From the NCBI GenBank assembly GCA_021234155.1, contig JAJEKV010000083.1, positions 1,453,932-1,517,931 of the forward strand: a DNA stretch of 64,000 nucleotides. The letters run 5' to 3'. A program made the translations under genes and the position numbers. Below, in pieces: positions 12,000-23,330 of the stretch. The notes beneath the pieces are model-generated. The model searched no databases and had not been told where the DNA came from. It saw only the letters and a program-made list of their open reading frames with translations. This DNA is from Isoetes taiwanensis. Taxonomy: Eukaryota > Streptophyta > Lycopodiopsida > Isoetales > Isoetaceae. Position 1 is the first letter of the stretch. Every line of letters begins with the position of its first letter.

Positions 12000-14339
12000 A
12001 TGCTATGTATGAATGGAGGATCGATATAGTTTTGTAACTTAATCCTTCAATGTTGAAAAGTATTATTTACATCGTTATATTATTATCCATTGTTAATTTA
12101 TGTCTTTCAAAGCCAACATTATTATGTGTTATGTGTGAAAATGTCTGGGTCTTATGAAATGTAGAATCATTGTCCTTTGGATGCCAAAAGAGATTGTATT
12201 CTCCAGTCTTTCGATCAGCTCTCATTTGAGGGTTGCATCATTTCTATCGAAGTTCCCATCATTTGAAGGCGTATTTTTTCTATCTGACTCAAAGAATAAG
12301 GCCTTCTCATTATCTATTTTATTGTTGTAAGCCGATTTAGCATTTTATTCTTTAATGATAAATCTAACAATTCTATGTGGGAGGGAAAATAAGCCGCCAA
12401 TTGATCCATGATACATTTATGGATCCGCTATATGGGTTTGGGCTGAGAATCTAAGATGCTTGGAATCAACCGGTATAAGAAATGTAAGAGTTATAATATC
12501 GATTCCACCGTATGGTTTTGTATCCATCTCTTATAATGGAAAATTCGTGGCACAATATTAACTAAGTTTCTCCGCCCCAAGATTCTCTCAAGCTAACTGG
12601 TCAATGGGCCAGGTGTTTTATGGCTACCGGGATCAAATAGAGGCTTTACAAGATGGTAACAAGCATTACCGGAACCCATATTTTGGGAACACCGGAAAAT
12701 GCTGGTGCATGTGCATAATTCATGGATGCGTTCATTACTTTGCAAGAATGCTAGACTAGGAGTTGTTTGTAAAATAAGACTTGTACCTAGCTGCTAATAT
12801 ATTCCTAAGTCTCCAATCCTCAGATTTTGATTCTTCTTCTCATGAAGGCCTGCCAAGAAATAGACTTGCTATGCACTGCTATACTTATGCCTCATATGTC
12901 AGGATGCTTTGTGCTTGTTCCCATTTGAATTTACCATAGAATCGCATAGGCTGCCAAGGCCGTGCAATCTAATGTCCTGGCTGGCTTGCATCCAATTGTA
13001 ATAAAAATATTTGAGCAGGAACCATGGTTGTTGCATTAGTTCGGAGGATTTTCTATGGAGAGGGAGCTATGGGTTACTGTAGGGCTTATAATGACTGTGA
13101 GGTAATAAAATTTGGATGATTTTATTCACATTATTAATTCTATGATATGGTTTCAGAGTCCGGTGACCTAATTAATTTCAAGAATCCATGATACACGAAT
13201 TGCAAAGGCATCTAGATGTTCCCATTTTCGCAAAGATACCCTAATTGGACGTCTTTAGCTGCACGAGTCTCCCGGAGTAATTTATTCTTGCACTCATTGG
13301 TCGTGGCAAATCTAGGTCCTGCCGCATAATAGGGACCCGCGGTTCTTGAAAAGCCGTCGTCTTTATTTTGCAATTTAGGTTATCGCAAGCATGGTAGTAT
13401 TCTAGTCGCTTTTGCATGGTTTTCAAATAAAGGTTCACCTTCTTCTCCACCATTGATTCTCATAGAAGCAACTACCACCGTGCTCTTTAGAAGATTTGAG
13501 CCCGATGGTAACAGCTCATGGAATAGCACCTATTTCAATAGCTTCATCGCTCGTTCTATGAAAGATTTGAAAAACATCATATACAAAGCGTTATCTCTCA
13601 CAGAGAGTCACATACGGAAAGGGCCGGGTATACCGACAAAGTACGCTTAAGCGCCGCCTAAAGAACATTTGACTTAATTGACCAAAGGAAATATGAATTT
13701 TTATTTCGAAGCCCCACCGTATTTATAAGATGGATTTAAATTTTCATATTTTAACACATTCATTTTAGAGGTAGAGGTCTTTTAGATTATAACACACATT
13801 GTTGGATTCTCAAATTCGTATTTGGAAAGTGTTCTTCACATCATACAAGTTTTTATTTGGCTTAATAATATGTTTTCTATGAATATGTTACTCTTCTTAC
13901 TAGGTTTTGGTACGGAATGGATCAAGATCTCCGATTTGTCCGCTTATTGACATGAGTGGTGTTCTCGATCAATCTTGCCTATGCACCACAATACCTGACA
14001 AAGATGTTGTGGTGTTTGAAAGAAGATGCCCAAAGATTTTAGCATTACGTGCCAAAGGTGATCCCTGCTGGATCTCAAAGATAAAATTGATCCTTGATGT
14101 TTATTAATCATAATTCTTTTGTGGGCTTATATTGATGCTCGCGAACGCGGATTCGCTAATGATAGCATTCCTGGCATAGAAGATGTTTAAGCGCCTGGAT
14201 TATTTCGAGAGATGATGATAGAGCAAGATATGCCGCGATAAAACATAAGTTGAAACAATTTGAAACCATATTTTTGTATACATTATTTGTATCATGTAAT
14301 CAATTTTTCTATTGTATTCTTTACTCCTTAGAGATATTC
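12000..14339. other. No supported gene
   Basis: AT-rich sequence. A 66-codon open frame at 13907-14107 begins just after a possible acceptor (CTAG) but has no recognisable homology. Nothing else stands out on either strand. Confidence 0.5.
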
Positions 14340-14655
14340 ACCCCCTTTTTTAATTGACGACGCAGTAATTGACAATCTCGTGACAACGAACTTATGGTAA
14401 TTTATTAAAAATCATTCGTGGACGTTGACAACTATGTTAAATACACGCGGTATAAAAGTTAATTAGTGACGCCATGACAATTATTATTTTGTTACATCGT
14501 CAGAATATTGCATTAGTAACGTTGCGGATTTAATAAAATTTTTGTAACGGTTATAAGTGGTTCTTTAACGCCACAAATCACCTTTAGACGAAATAAAAAA
14601 TACTAATTAATTATTTTCATAAAAACGCTATAAACTATATTATATTCTACTAGTG
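14340..14655 (-). mobile_element. Candidate right terminus of CACTA element
   Basis: The block ends TTCTACTAGTG at 14655, the reverse complement of CACTAGTAGAA, a typical CACTA end. Within the 300 bases to its left are several GTAACG/GTTACA/GTGACG motifs similar to those near 4848. The following trinucleotide is AGG, against AGT before the left end: a two-of-three match to a 3-bp target duplication. Pairing of this end with 4848 is inferred. Confidence 0.35.
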
Positions 14656-15366
14656 AGGAAAAAATATGTCGTGAAACATTTATTGAAGTGGGCAAACGCA
14701 CGATGCGAAAAGATGATCCAGAAAACAACCGTATCATTACGTACAAATGTCATCGTCACTTTATAGCAAGGTGGGATGTGGGAACTCCATATATCTCTGC
14801 CAGGGATAAAGTGGGCCACAAAACCGTGTCATACCGTGGAGGGGGAATTTAATCTACCGTTCTTTCGGCTTCCATGGGCGCTTTGATTCGACCTTAAAAC
14901 CATGCCAACGCTGTCACTCCTTTTGGCGCTAGATTACCGGGCGAGAGGAAGAGATTTTATGCGCACGGGAGCCGCGATCGACCAAAATGCCAAAACCGTT
15001 AGTTTTACTTCAAACCGCTACCGCTCTTCGCATCGATACGGTGGCCACATTAACCACATCCGCTTGGGGATATACGGCATGCTCCGCGGTGGATGCAAGA
15101 CTCGCTTTTCACTTTACGCGAATCCGCTAAGTGGTCTAAACTAGACAACCGAAAACCCATTAGCGCATTAATTCACCGTGATCCAATAGCACCGTGAGAT
15201 TTTGATGAAATAGAGAGAATATTTTATTTAATTAATTGATCTAATTTGTAATCAATGAAAACAATGCTTTTCAATGTTATAAATATTACATAGACCACGA
15301 TTTGTAGTAGGTAAATGCGCACTATCCGGACGGATCGCGATTTCCTCGACAGATGAGTACGCAAGA

Positions 15367-15996
15367 GTTGTGATGTTGCCCGCATGCATCGATGCATTTC
15401 GCCTCATCCTGCTAGGGGATCGCTATTTCTTCCCCGCCGCGATTCGCCTTCAGCCTTCATCACGCTTTCCGCCAGTTGTTTCGTGTTATGTTCTGATGCT
15501 CACGCGCAGGAGGGCTTCCTCTTGCATGGGTTGACCTTTTCGCGTACTTCCTTATCATTCTGCTTCCTCGACCTTTCGAAGCGATCTCTTCCGGCTTCTT
15601 TATCGCTCTCTGCCTTCTACCTTACCGCGGTTGACCTTCTTTCCCGCGATCCCTTCCTCGGCATAGCGCTTCCTATCTTTCTCGTGATTCTCTATCCTTC
15701 TCGCCCGCTTCACCCCAAGAGATTCTCCCAACGGTAGTACCTTTGAGCCTTCATCTCTGGACGACTTGAAGCTCCTTCTTCTTTCGCGCTGTTATGTCAT
15801 AAGTGGTCGCAGCCGAGACGCAGATCGATCCATCGATCAGCGATTCTTCGAAGCGACGAAAGCATGGCAGGTAAGAGTTGTGACAGGCGGTCGCGATGCA
15901 TTGCAGTATGCATTTCTCGCCTCTCATCCTATGCTAGGGATCTTATTTCTTTTCCTCGATTCGGGCCTTCAACATCGGCGCTTTCAGCCAGCATAG
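15367..15996 (+). repeat. Diverged direct repeat in a GC-richer block
   Basis: The segment 15367-15480 is repeated at 15873-15996. Both read roughly GCATTTCNCGCCT, then CTAGGGATC, then CTTTCNGCCAG, so the spacing is about 505 bases. The block is notably richer in CpG and pyrimidines than its surroundings. At 15864 an ATGGCAG is directly followed by GTAAGAG, which resembles a two-codon first exon with a donor site. That could be the 5' end of a gene or an element leader, but no downstream exon is recognised. Confidence 0.4.
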
Positions 15997-16214
15997 TGTT
16001 TCTGTAAGCAGGTTCTATGCCTCCTCCTCCCCTTAAGCATTTCTTTTGTTTATATACACTGCTGCGGCACTTTTAATCAAAATTCTCGCTGAGGTTTTTG
16101 TTCTCTATTGTGTTTTCGTGGTCTTATGTGCGTAGTTGTATGCTAATGACACTTTTTGGTTTTGGAGCGGGTTTTTGGGAAGTTTAGCCGGGCGTTAGAA
16201 AGTTTCGATCATTT

Positions 16215-16282
16215 AGGGCTTATCGCTGTAGTTTTTCCTTAAACCCGAAGCGCCGGGTTTTTAATCCCGGGCGATAAGCCTT
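16215..16282 (+). ncRNA. ENE-like triple-helix RNA element (isolated)
   Basis: The outer stem AGGGCTTATCGC (16215-16226) pairs with GCGATAAGCCTT (16271-16282), ten perfect pairs plus one wobble. Inside, GTTTTTCC (16231-16238) faces GGGTTTTTAATCCC (16255-16268), giving two five-U tracts on opposite sides of an internal loop. The apical stem AAACCCG/CGGGTTT closes on a short loop. This is the ENE layout also seen at the LINE-X 3' ends (34033-34103 and others), but the LINE-X coding remnants and terminal hairpin are absent. No strong A-tract is seen in the next 60 bases. Confidence 0.5.
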
Positions 16283-16289
16283 GGCAGGT

Positions 16290-17792
16290 ACACTAGCCAA
16301 ACATCTATGATATATTTTGTATTTTGGGGTCCATGTGTTATGACCGATATTCCCCGTATTTTTGTTTTTTGGTAGTTTATGCCATGCGCTTACCCACTTT
16401 CTACCATTGTAATTACTAATCGATGAATAGAAAGCCCCATCCATCTCGTTGTTGGTCATGCGAGTCAAACCGAGAATCGATTTTTATGTTCCTAGGTAGT
16501 GAATTAATGAGCCGCAGATTGGGAGGAATCTTCATATAGTGGTTCATATTATACCAATATTTTTGAATTAGAAAACATCCTAGTACAACCGAGCATCGAA
16601 CTTTTAATACTATCACATTTAAGTGTGGATTACCCGAACCTCCCAAAATTCATGTAAGACCATTCTTGACAAAAGCACAATCATAAATGTAAGTTTAGTA
16701 AGAAAGCATTGTTTATTTAACTTTCAGCGTAAGATGATATTAAATGACGTAGTAATATCAATATGTATTCTTTGGCGCGGAAACAAAAGCTTCGCATGAT
16801 ATATCGTTTTCAAATATGATGTAGCACAATGGCAATTTTAATCACATGTAAGAAGGAAGAAAATTGTAGCATGCCTTTGCAATCAAAGTATTAGATCTCA
16901 AAATTGAAAATGACGCAAAACTTAGAGCTAACAGGGCAAATCAACTGCAAATAATGCCTATTTTGTCATCTTGTACTTCTACCATTCAAAGCAAAGAGGA
17001 TTGAATAGTGAAGAATAGTGAGGATTGAAAGTGGTTCAAATCCATGCCTAGCTTCATGGAATTGATACCTTACAAACTCTATGTTGACTATGGCCTTAAT
17101 CTTGATACTTCTCAGATTCTAGTTCTCTCCATAAGTTGCCAGTCGATAATGACAAATGAATGGTCACGTGAATGCAAGCATGAATTCGAGAAGAAAAATG
17201 AAAAAGAAAAAATTGATGTTACATCAAAGACTTGAAGCAAGTAGGAACCATATAATTGAAAGCAGTCTGATATTGCATATCTCAAGGAAAAATGAGAAAG
17301 ATGTATATCATGAGGACTTGTGTCTTTTGGAGGACTGCTTTGAAATTTGCAAGGCCTTTTCGACATTTAAGACTGAACCATGGTAAATACATCATGATAT
17401 GTTAACTGGAAACAGTAGATAGCAGTTGATAAGAATATGTTATTACTGTTCGTCTGTTTTTGCAATGTATATCAATCAAGAGAATTTCAAAAATACTAAT
17501 TTTTTAAAATATGTGCCCAGCACTGCCGGGCATTAGTCATAAACATGTGGATTAGATAGATGTAATGGAGTTTGTAGGTGGAATAAAATTTTTTAAATAT
17601 AATCCTATGTGTAGATGTAATGGAATGCCAAGTGTGGAATGACTAGGAATGGAATCAATATGTAGAATAACATGAATAGACATCATAAATATAGAGTTGT
17701 TGGATGTTGATTGGCACTAGTGATAGTTTAGAGTTCTATGGAAGATCCTAGATCTAATGCGATTCCAATAATATCTAGAATAATGGAATGGA
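16290..17792. other. No supported gene
   Basis: AT-rich. Short open frames on both strands near 17044-17386 overlap each other and have lysine-rich low-complexity composition; none is recognised. Confidence 0.5.
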
Positions 17793-18541
17793 ATGAAACA
17801 AATTCAAAGGATAGGCAAAGCTCAGAAATGGTATTCGGACAAGGTTAGGATGCCTGGAGATATGGATGAGAATTTCATGGAGGGGAGGATGGCGAGTACA
17901 AGCTTGAAGCCATGGTGGACATGTTGGGGACTGATTTCATTCCCATTGATAGCATGGATTACACAATGGCGGTCGGATGAGTTGGGGATGTCAGGGCTGG
18001 CTGTAGGTCTTGTACATATGGTTTATTTCACTTTCATGTTCCTTATTTGTTTGCATTTCTTTCCATATGTATGGAATAGACATGGAGCATGTTCATGGGC
18101 GACTTGGGATGGAGAATGGGGATGTTGTTGGTGGGGGCAGAATGGGGTTGCTGCTAGCAGCAGGCTTGTCAGAGTCATGGGGTTGAGACTGCCAGTTGGG
18201 ATGACGTGATTGACATAGAAAGTGATGAAGAGGCCTCTGCTTTCCCTTCGCACAGGCCTGCTACGCCTAGCCCAAGCATGCACGGCATGATCCACAATGC
18301 AATGCCTTTTCCCATGGTCTTCTCTCCGAATGAGGAGCGAATGCAAGTTGTGCTTGAAGTGGTGTCAAGCATTGTCAATATTAACATACTTGCAGAGTCT
18401 GTGGCAGCCTCGATGCACTTGTTTATGATACAGCTAGGTCAATTGTTTGCAGCATTGGAGGAGATTGTTTTCCATATGGAATAGGAAGAGGTTGAGGTCA
18501 GCACTAGTGAGCGCCAGCATATGCGGGCACCCATGAACCTG
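17793..18541 (+). pseudogene. Coding-like relic, unrecognised
   Basis: Two overlapping plus-strand frames (17793-18209 and 18206-18484) have protein-like composition. The second reads an acidic DxESDEE stretch, a Pro/Ser segment, then an amphipathic helix-rich part ending at a TAG near 18482. The junction needs a frame change. An acidic linker followed by a helical tail is common in plant transposase-associated proteins, but no family can be named. Confidence 0.2.
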
Positions 18542-18683
18542 GCCCGGGCTCGTCCCTATCAGGAATTGTGAAGGGTAGACACTATGGGGAGGTGCCACAA
18601 TGTTGCTATGAATAATAACTAGGTACTGGTATATGTATTTCGTTTTTTGGGTGCTTGGGATCTGTGTTGCAACATGGAGAGTG

Positions 18684-18728
18684 TGCATGTGTGTGTGTGT
18701 GCGCGCGCGCGCGCGTGTGTATGTGTGT
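18684..18728. repeat. (GT)n(GC)n alternating purine-pyrimidine tract
   Basis: A run of GT, then GC, then GT dinucleotides of about 45 bases. Such tracts favour left-handed DNA under supercoiling. Flanked by a G-rich run at 18729-18744. Confidence 0.9.
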
Positions 18729-18744
18729 TGGGAGGGGGGGAGGA

Positions 18745-20503
18745 AAGCCACTTAAATTCATAACCTGATTATGGAACAAGTACAACATTTGAACTCATAA
18801 AATAACCTAAAATTGCATGTTTCAACTAGCTCAAAGTAATATATGTTGGCAGCATAGTAGAGTTACAACAAAAACCTCACCACATCCTTAAATTTCAATG
18901 CATGTATCTACATTTTTGCTCAAGGGCAGAGGCGTGGTACCTGCAGACCATCCAGGAGCTTAAGTTATAAATAGTAACTAGAACTGGGAACTGCATGTAT
19001 CATAGCCACCACCCAGTTGTTATCCATGTCAAAGCTGAAACATAGATATGAACAGAAATGAAACCTTAAGAATGATAACACCATAAATTCTTAGGAACGT
19101 ACTTTCCAAAATAAGCTCTCTTAAATATTTTCAAATACATCTACACCAATCAGCTCTGCTCTCTTGTAACTAGATGTCATACGAAACTCCAAGTGTGCAT
19201 TTCACCAGGTATATCTCGTTATGCTCATCTCTACTTGTATTCAAAAAAACTAGCTATTTTGTGCGTAATTCGTAAGGCAGCTGCTAATATGATTAGTGAA
19301 GTGACAAAGGAGATGCAATAAAGCAAGAACCACGAGTACAATCATACAATTTGAAGAAAATTCAAATAAACCATCATAAACATGACCAAAGGATAAAAGA
19401 AATAAAGGACAAAAGAAAATGCAATATGAATTCAAGAAAAAGTAACGATTTACAGGAATAAGTTAAAGCAAGCAAATGACAATTTTAAAAGGAAAACCTG
19501 GAAAGGTAAAGTATGTTGGTGGTGGAAACTCAGTTGCAAGAGACAGGTTACAGTAGAGCAAAGGACAAGACATATCCAATAAATTTCAGTACCAAAGGCC
19601 AACGGCTGAGGGAAAAAAGTTGTACTATAATTTGATGCTAGCATAAATGACCAAGCATGTATACAAGTTTCAGATTAAAAAGGAATAAAAAGGGAGCACT
19701 ACTAGCAGACAAGCTACAGACAAATGCAAATAAACCAGAAAAAAGGATGTAGTAGAAATCGTCTGCCATATTAGAGATAAAAAAATGCAGCAAGAAGGTT
19801 AACAATTTGAACTAAACAGGGAACATACTTTGTGGCAATACAAAATGCAAGATAAGAAAACTTTTAGAAATGCAAAAGGCATGGCAAGAAGAGAAAATAG
19901 AACTTTGCAATGTAACAAGAAAGAAGAGCGTCCATGTTATGAAAGGGCAAAATCAGAAACAAAAGCATACCTTAGAAACGTTCACTATGGAAATAAGAAC
20001 TTCATGTTGAAGACAATAAAAGAGTTATCCAATGGCCACAAAAATGCAAAGACTCATGGAAAGAAACCACCACCAACTGGGAAACAACCTCCAATGAAAG
20101 CGACAATTTAAAGACTAGGGGTGGAAGGAAGAAATGCACGACTAATAGAAAATTATGAGAGGGAAAACAATAAATTATTACCAGAAATTATCGCCGCGGT
20201 CTTGGCCACCGCGAACATTTCTCTTTTCTAAATGCACTGCAAGGGAATCTGTGTCACCTTGAACCTGGGGTGAAAACCATCTCCAACTGGTTCTCAAACG
20301 ACAATGCCTCATAGTGTATCTTAAAGTGGAATTTAAAATGTGGAATTCACCTTAGAAGTTTCCTATGTATTTTAGAAGACCTTAAAAGGGCATGGTTGCA
20401 TAATAATTGACATTCAAACAAATCTAGGAAAAAATGCCATTTCAATGGTAGAATTCTCATTGAGAGCTTTCTTTCGTCACAAACTCCATTACAATACATA
20501 TTG
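18745..20503. other. No supported gene
   Basis: AT-rich, purine-rich on the plus strand around 19.3-20.1 kb. A 93-codon lysine-rich frame (19830-20111) has no recognisable features. A 60-base motif at 20183-20243 (ATCGCCGCGG then CCGCGAACATTTCTCTT) recurs in diverged form at 45827-45886, so it is a dispersed repeat. Confidence 0.45.
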
Positions 20504-20626
20504 ACTAGCGTGTTCTCTAACATGATATCGTACTAATATCTAGATTTCAAAGTCCAGGATGGCTAGCATGTTATCCTAACATGATATCATACTAAATATC
20601 TAGATTTCAAAGTGCAAGATGGCATT
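20504..20626. repeat. Two-copy tandem duplication, about 60-bp unit
   Basis: The pattern CTAGCRTGTT, then CTAACATGATATC, then ATCTAGATTTCAAAGT occurs twice in direct orientation with small differences. A simple local duplication. Confidence 0.7.
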
Positions 20627-22971
20627 TGGCAATGGAACGAAGTGTTGAGTATTAAATGTTGGAGAGCAAAAATGTATGTCATGAGTAATTTTTAGGAATA
20701 TTAACATTTTGATATTGAGTGATTCTTGTAAGCTGGGTTGGAGGTCAAATAGGGCCAAAGTGGCTTGTAAACAATGTTATTGATGAGAGGAATCACAAAA
20801 AGTGATTATTTGGTCAAGGTCCTAAGAATATTCTTAGGAATGAAAATGAAAATTGCGTATAGTGGAGAAACTTAGGTTGTAATGCAATATGGTAAACAGT
20901 TGTGTTTTTTCCTTTCTTTTTTTGGTAAAGCACCGCAAGAGCCTTGCTTGTTAATCTCCACTATTCTTATAGAAGATCCTTAATGCTTACCTGAAGCATT
21001 CGAACTAAATATTACGTTCGTGGTGTGAGGACCAACGAGTCCGCCTCTTGAAGCAGACGAAGAACCAAGAAATCAATAGTCTTTGTACGAATTTCATATC
21101 CAAGAATGTAATCCCTGGTGAACATCATATCAGATAGATTCAATTATAGAGTGCCAGATTAGAAGAAACGGAGGGATGCCCAATTTCTTCCTGCTGGAGC
21201 TTCAAAAAATCTCTTTTTAAAAGTGAACCATACTGTGAACTGTGAGCATATAAATAGATCTCAAAGCATATTGTTCCTATAAAATAATATGTTCTGTTTA
21301 CACTATATAAAGTCTCCATGTGGGCAGCTATCACCACTCAAAATGCATTTAACGTTATTATGGGCCTGTGCTGCAGTCTGGTCATGGCATAAATATTTGC
21401 TCCCATTGCAAGGAAATAATACTTTGCACCAAGCCGAATACCAGGTTAGCTGGAATAACTCTCAGTCAAAGTCATGGAACTAAAGCACCACTTCATAGTC
21501 AGGATCTCAGTTTCAAAGTTTTCTTAACCTTTCACTTCTTAGCCTTCCTTTTTGGAAATATCCCAGCTTGGTTTTGAAATGAACCAAGCTTGGTTGTGTA
21601 TTTCTGGTATGATGTTTCATACCTTTAGAGGTAGTTATATGCTGTGGACCCAAGCCATATGCACTCAAGGTAAATACATGAAGACCAGTTGGCTTCAAGG
21701 ATCATTTTGAACCATGTCTGGCCAATAACCTTTATCATCTCAACTATGTCTGTGCAGTAACCTTTAACATCTCAAATTAACACTAACAGCCATAAGAGCA
21801 TTAACAACATTTTGAAGCTTAGTATGGTGCTTCATGTAGCTAGCTAGTTTGTTCTCCAAATTAGATACATTAGGCCTGTATAGAAGGGCTATGAATATTA
21901 AATGCACGAACTTTGCAATGTCTATTGGAACTAATAATATGTAAGAATAAACATGTTTATTACACAATGGAACCTAAATCCGAGATCCATCAAATTTCAT
22001 CATGATCACGAATCCATGCACTAATACAATATATTATGGCACTCCTGAGAAAAACAACAAAGATTTAAGCAATCAAAGAAAGGAACTTGAGCATTGCTTC
22101 AAACTTTGGAAGCATGCGATGGATCCCTGTTTATCTAAGGTTCGATATTTTTGATGCAGAGGAGCCGATCACTTCAGACAAAAATTATGGCATCAGATTT
22201 ATGCTGGCGGAATGTTGTATATGCTGCATCTATCTGTTCTTGCTGTTTTATATGCTATGCTTGGAAGTGTACATTAGTCTTACCCACCTGCCTCACGTGT
22301 TTACACCAATAAGAGCTCCACCAGTGTCAGCTGTCAAATGATAATAAAGCTTAACATATGGCAAATGCTGCTAAGAGACAAAAAGCTATTTCATTTACTC
22401 TGAAACCTTCATTTCTAGTTATTTGAAGCAAATGCGGTTTCATAATCTGATGCACAATGTGGACATGAACCGGGTCTTTTACAAAGTTCAAAAAAGTCTT
22501 GAATACTGTGATATAAAATATGTGCTTTATGAAGGAATACAAAATAACAGAGATGTTAATACTTTGTTGGAGATCTAATAGTCATTCCTTGCCAAATCAT
22601 TCAAACTTAAAAGAATAAGAATAGAACCTTCTGCTTTGTGATTAATCTTTGTGATGGCCTTCTTGAAGGTATCTAATAGCAAGCTGCTCAGACAGAAAAA
22701 ACAAAAAGAGTGTCAAGGTGATGGTTCAAATGTGGCATAATGCTAATTAAAGAGCAGTTTAAACCCTTTTTGAAGAGTAGAAAATGAGTTTATTTACCTT
22801 GTGTCTAATTGAACCTCCAGGTTTGTGAGCATTTTCTGGAAAACAACAAAGCAGATTGGCCCTCAACTTTTCTTTGGGAGGCCGAGCATGCTTCTTGCAA
22901 TCAAGGAGTAGTCACCACTTCTAAAGAGGCTCAACCATGGAGCTGGAATTGAGCCCAATAGGGCCGATTAT
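20627..22971. other. No supported gene
   Basis: No open frame of convincing length or composition on either strand. A hammerhead-like motif near 21020-21075 was considered and rejected. Confidence 0.5.
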
Positions 22972-23330
22972 TTTAACAGACCCATGGGTGACTGCTCGAG
23001 TGGATCTTGGTGTCGCGTTCCCGAGACACCCGCATAAATAAGTAGAAGAAACTATTCGCTCGCCTCTGACGATTTTGTCCAGGTTGAAGAAACTAACAGA
23101 AACGCCTAGGCGATTTTGTCCAAATTTGGTTAAGGGCATGTCTGCTAGGAACGCTATATTTGGTATCGAAAGGTGGCTCGAGTTCGAAGTCTCCATGGGG
23201 GGCGAGTATGACCCAAAATATCGTTGGACGGTATAAGGTCATGACTTGGTATCATTGGACGGTATAAGGTCATGACTTGGTTTGTGATACTCGAGGAAAA
23301 GCATAGTTCTAGTGGGAGAGATTGTGTTTG
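22972..23330 (+). mobile_element. TRIM-like miniature LTR retrotransposon, degenerate
   Basis: Diverged copy of the family at 27279-28206. An LTR-like segment (22972-23158) begins with a damaged TGTAAC and ACCCATGGG and ends before a mutated primer site TGGTATCGAAAG (23161). It is longer than the 145-bp reference LTR because of an internal insertion/duplication around 23080-23130. The internal part (23159-23322) contains a 31-bp tandem duplication (ATCGTTGGACGGTATAAGG and following, 23219-23281) and ends with the polypurine-like AGTGGGAGAGAT. The 3' LTR is truncated after about 8 bases. Confidence 0.65.

Noticed and set aside
21010-21075. Hammerhead-ribozyme-like arrangement (ACGAGTCCGC...GCAGACGAAG)
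   Set aside because: The CUGANGA core has two substitutions, GAAA reads GAAG, and no stem III or cleavage-site pairing could be built.
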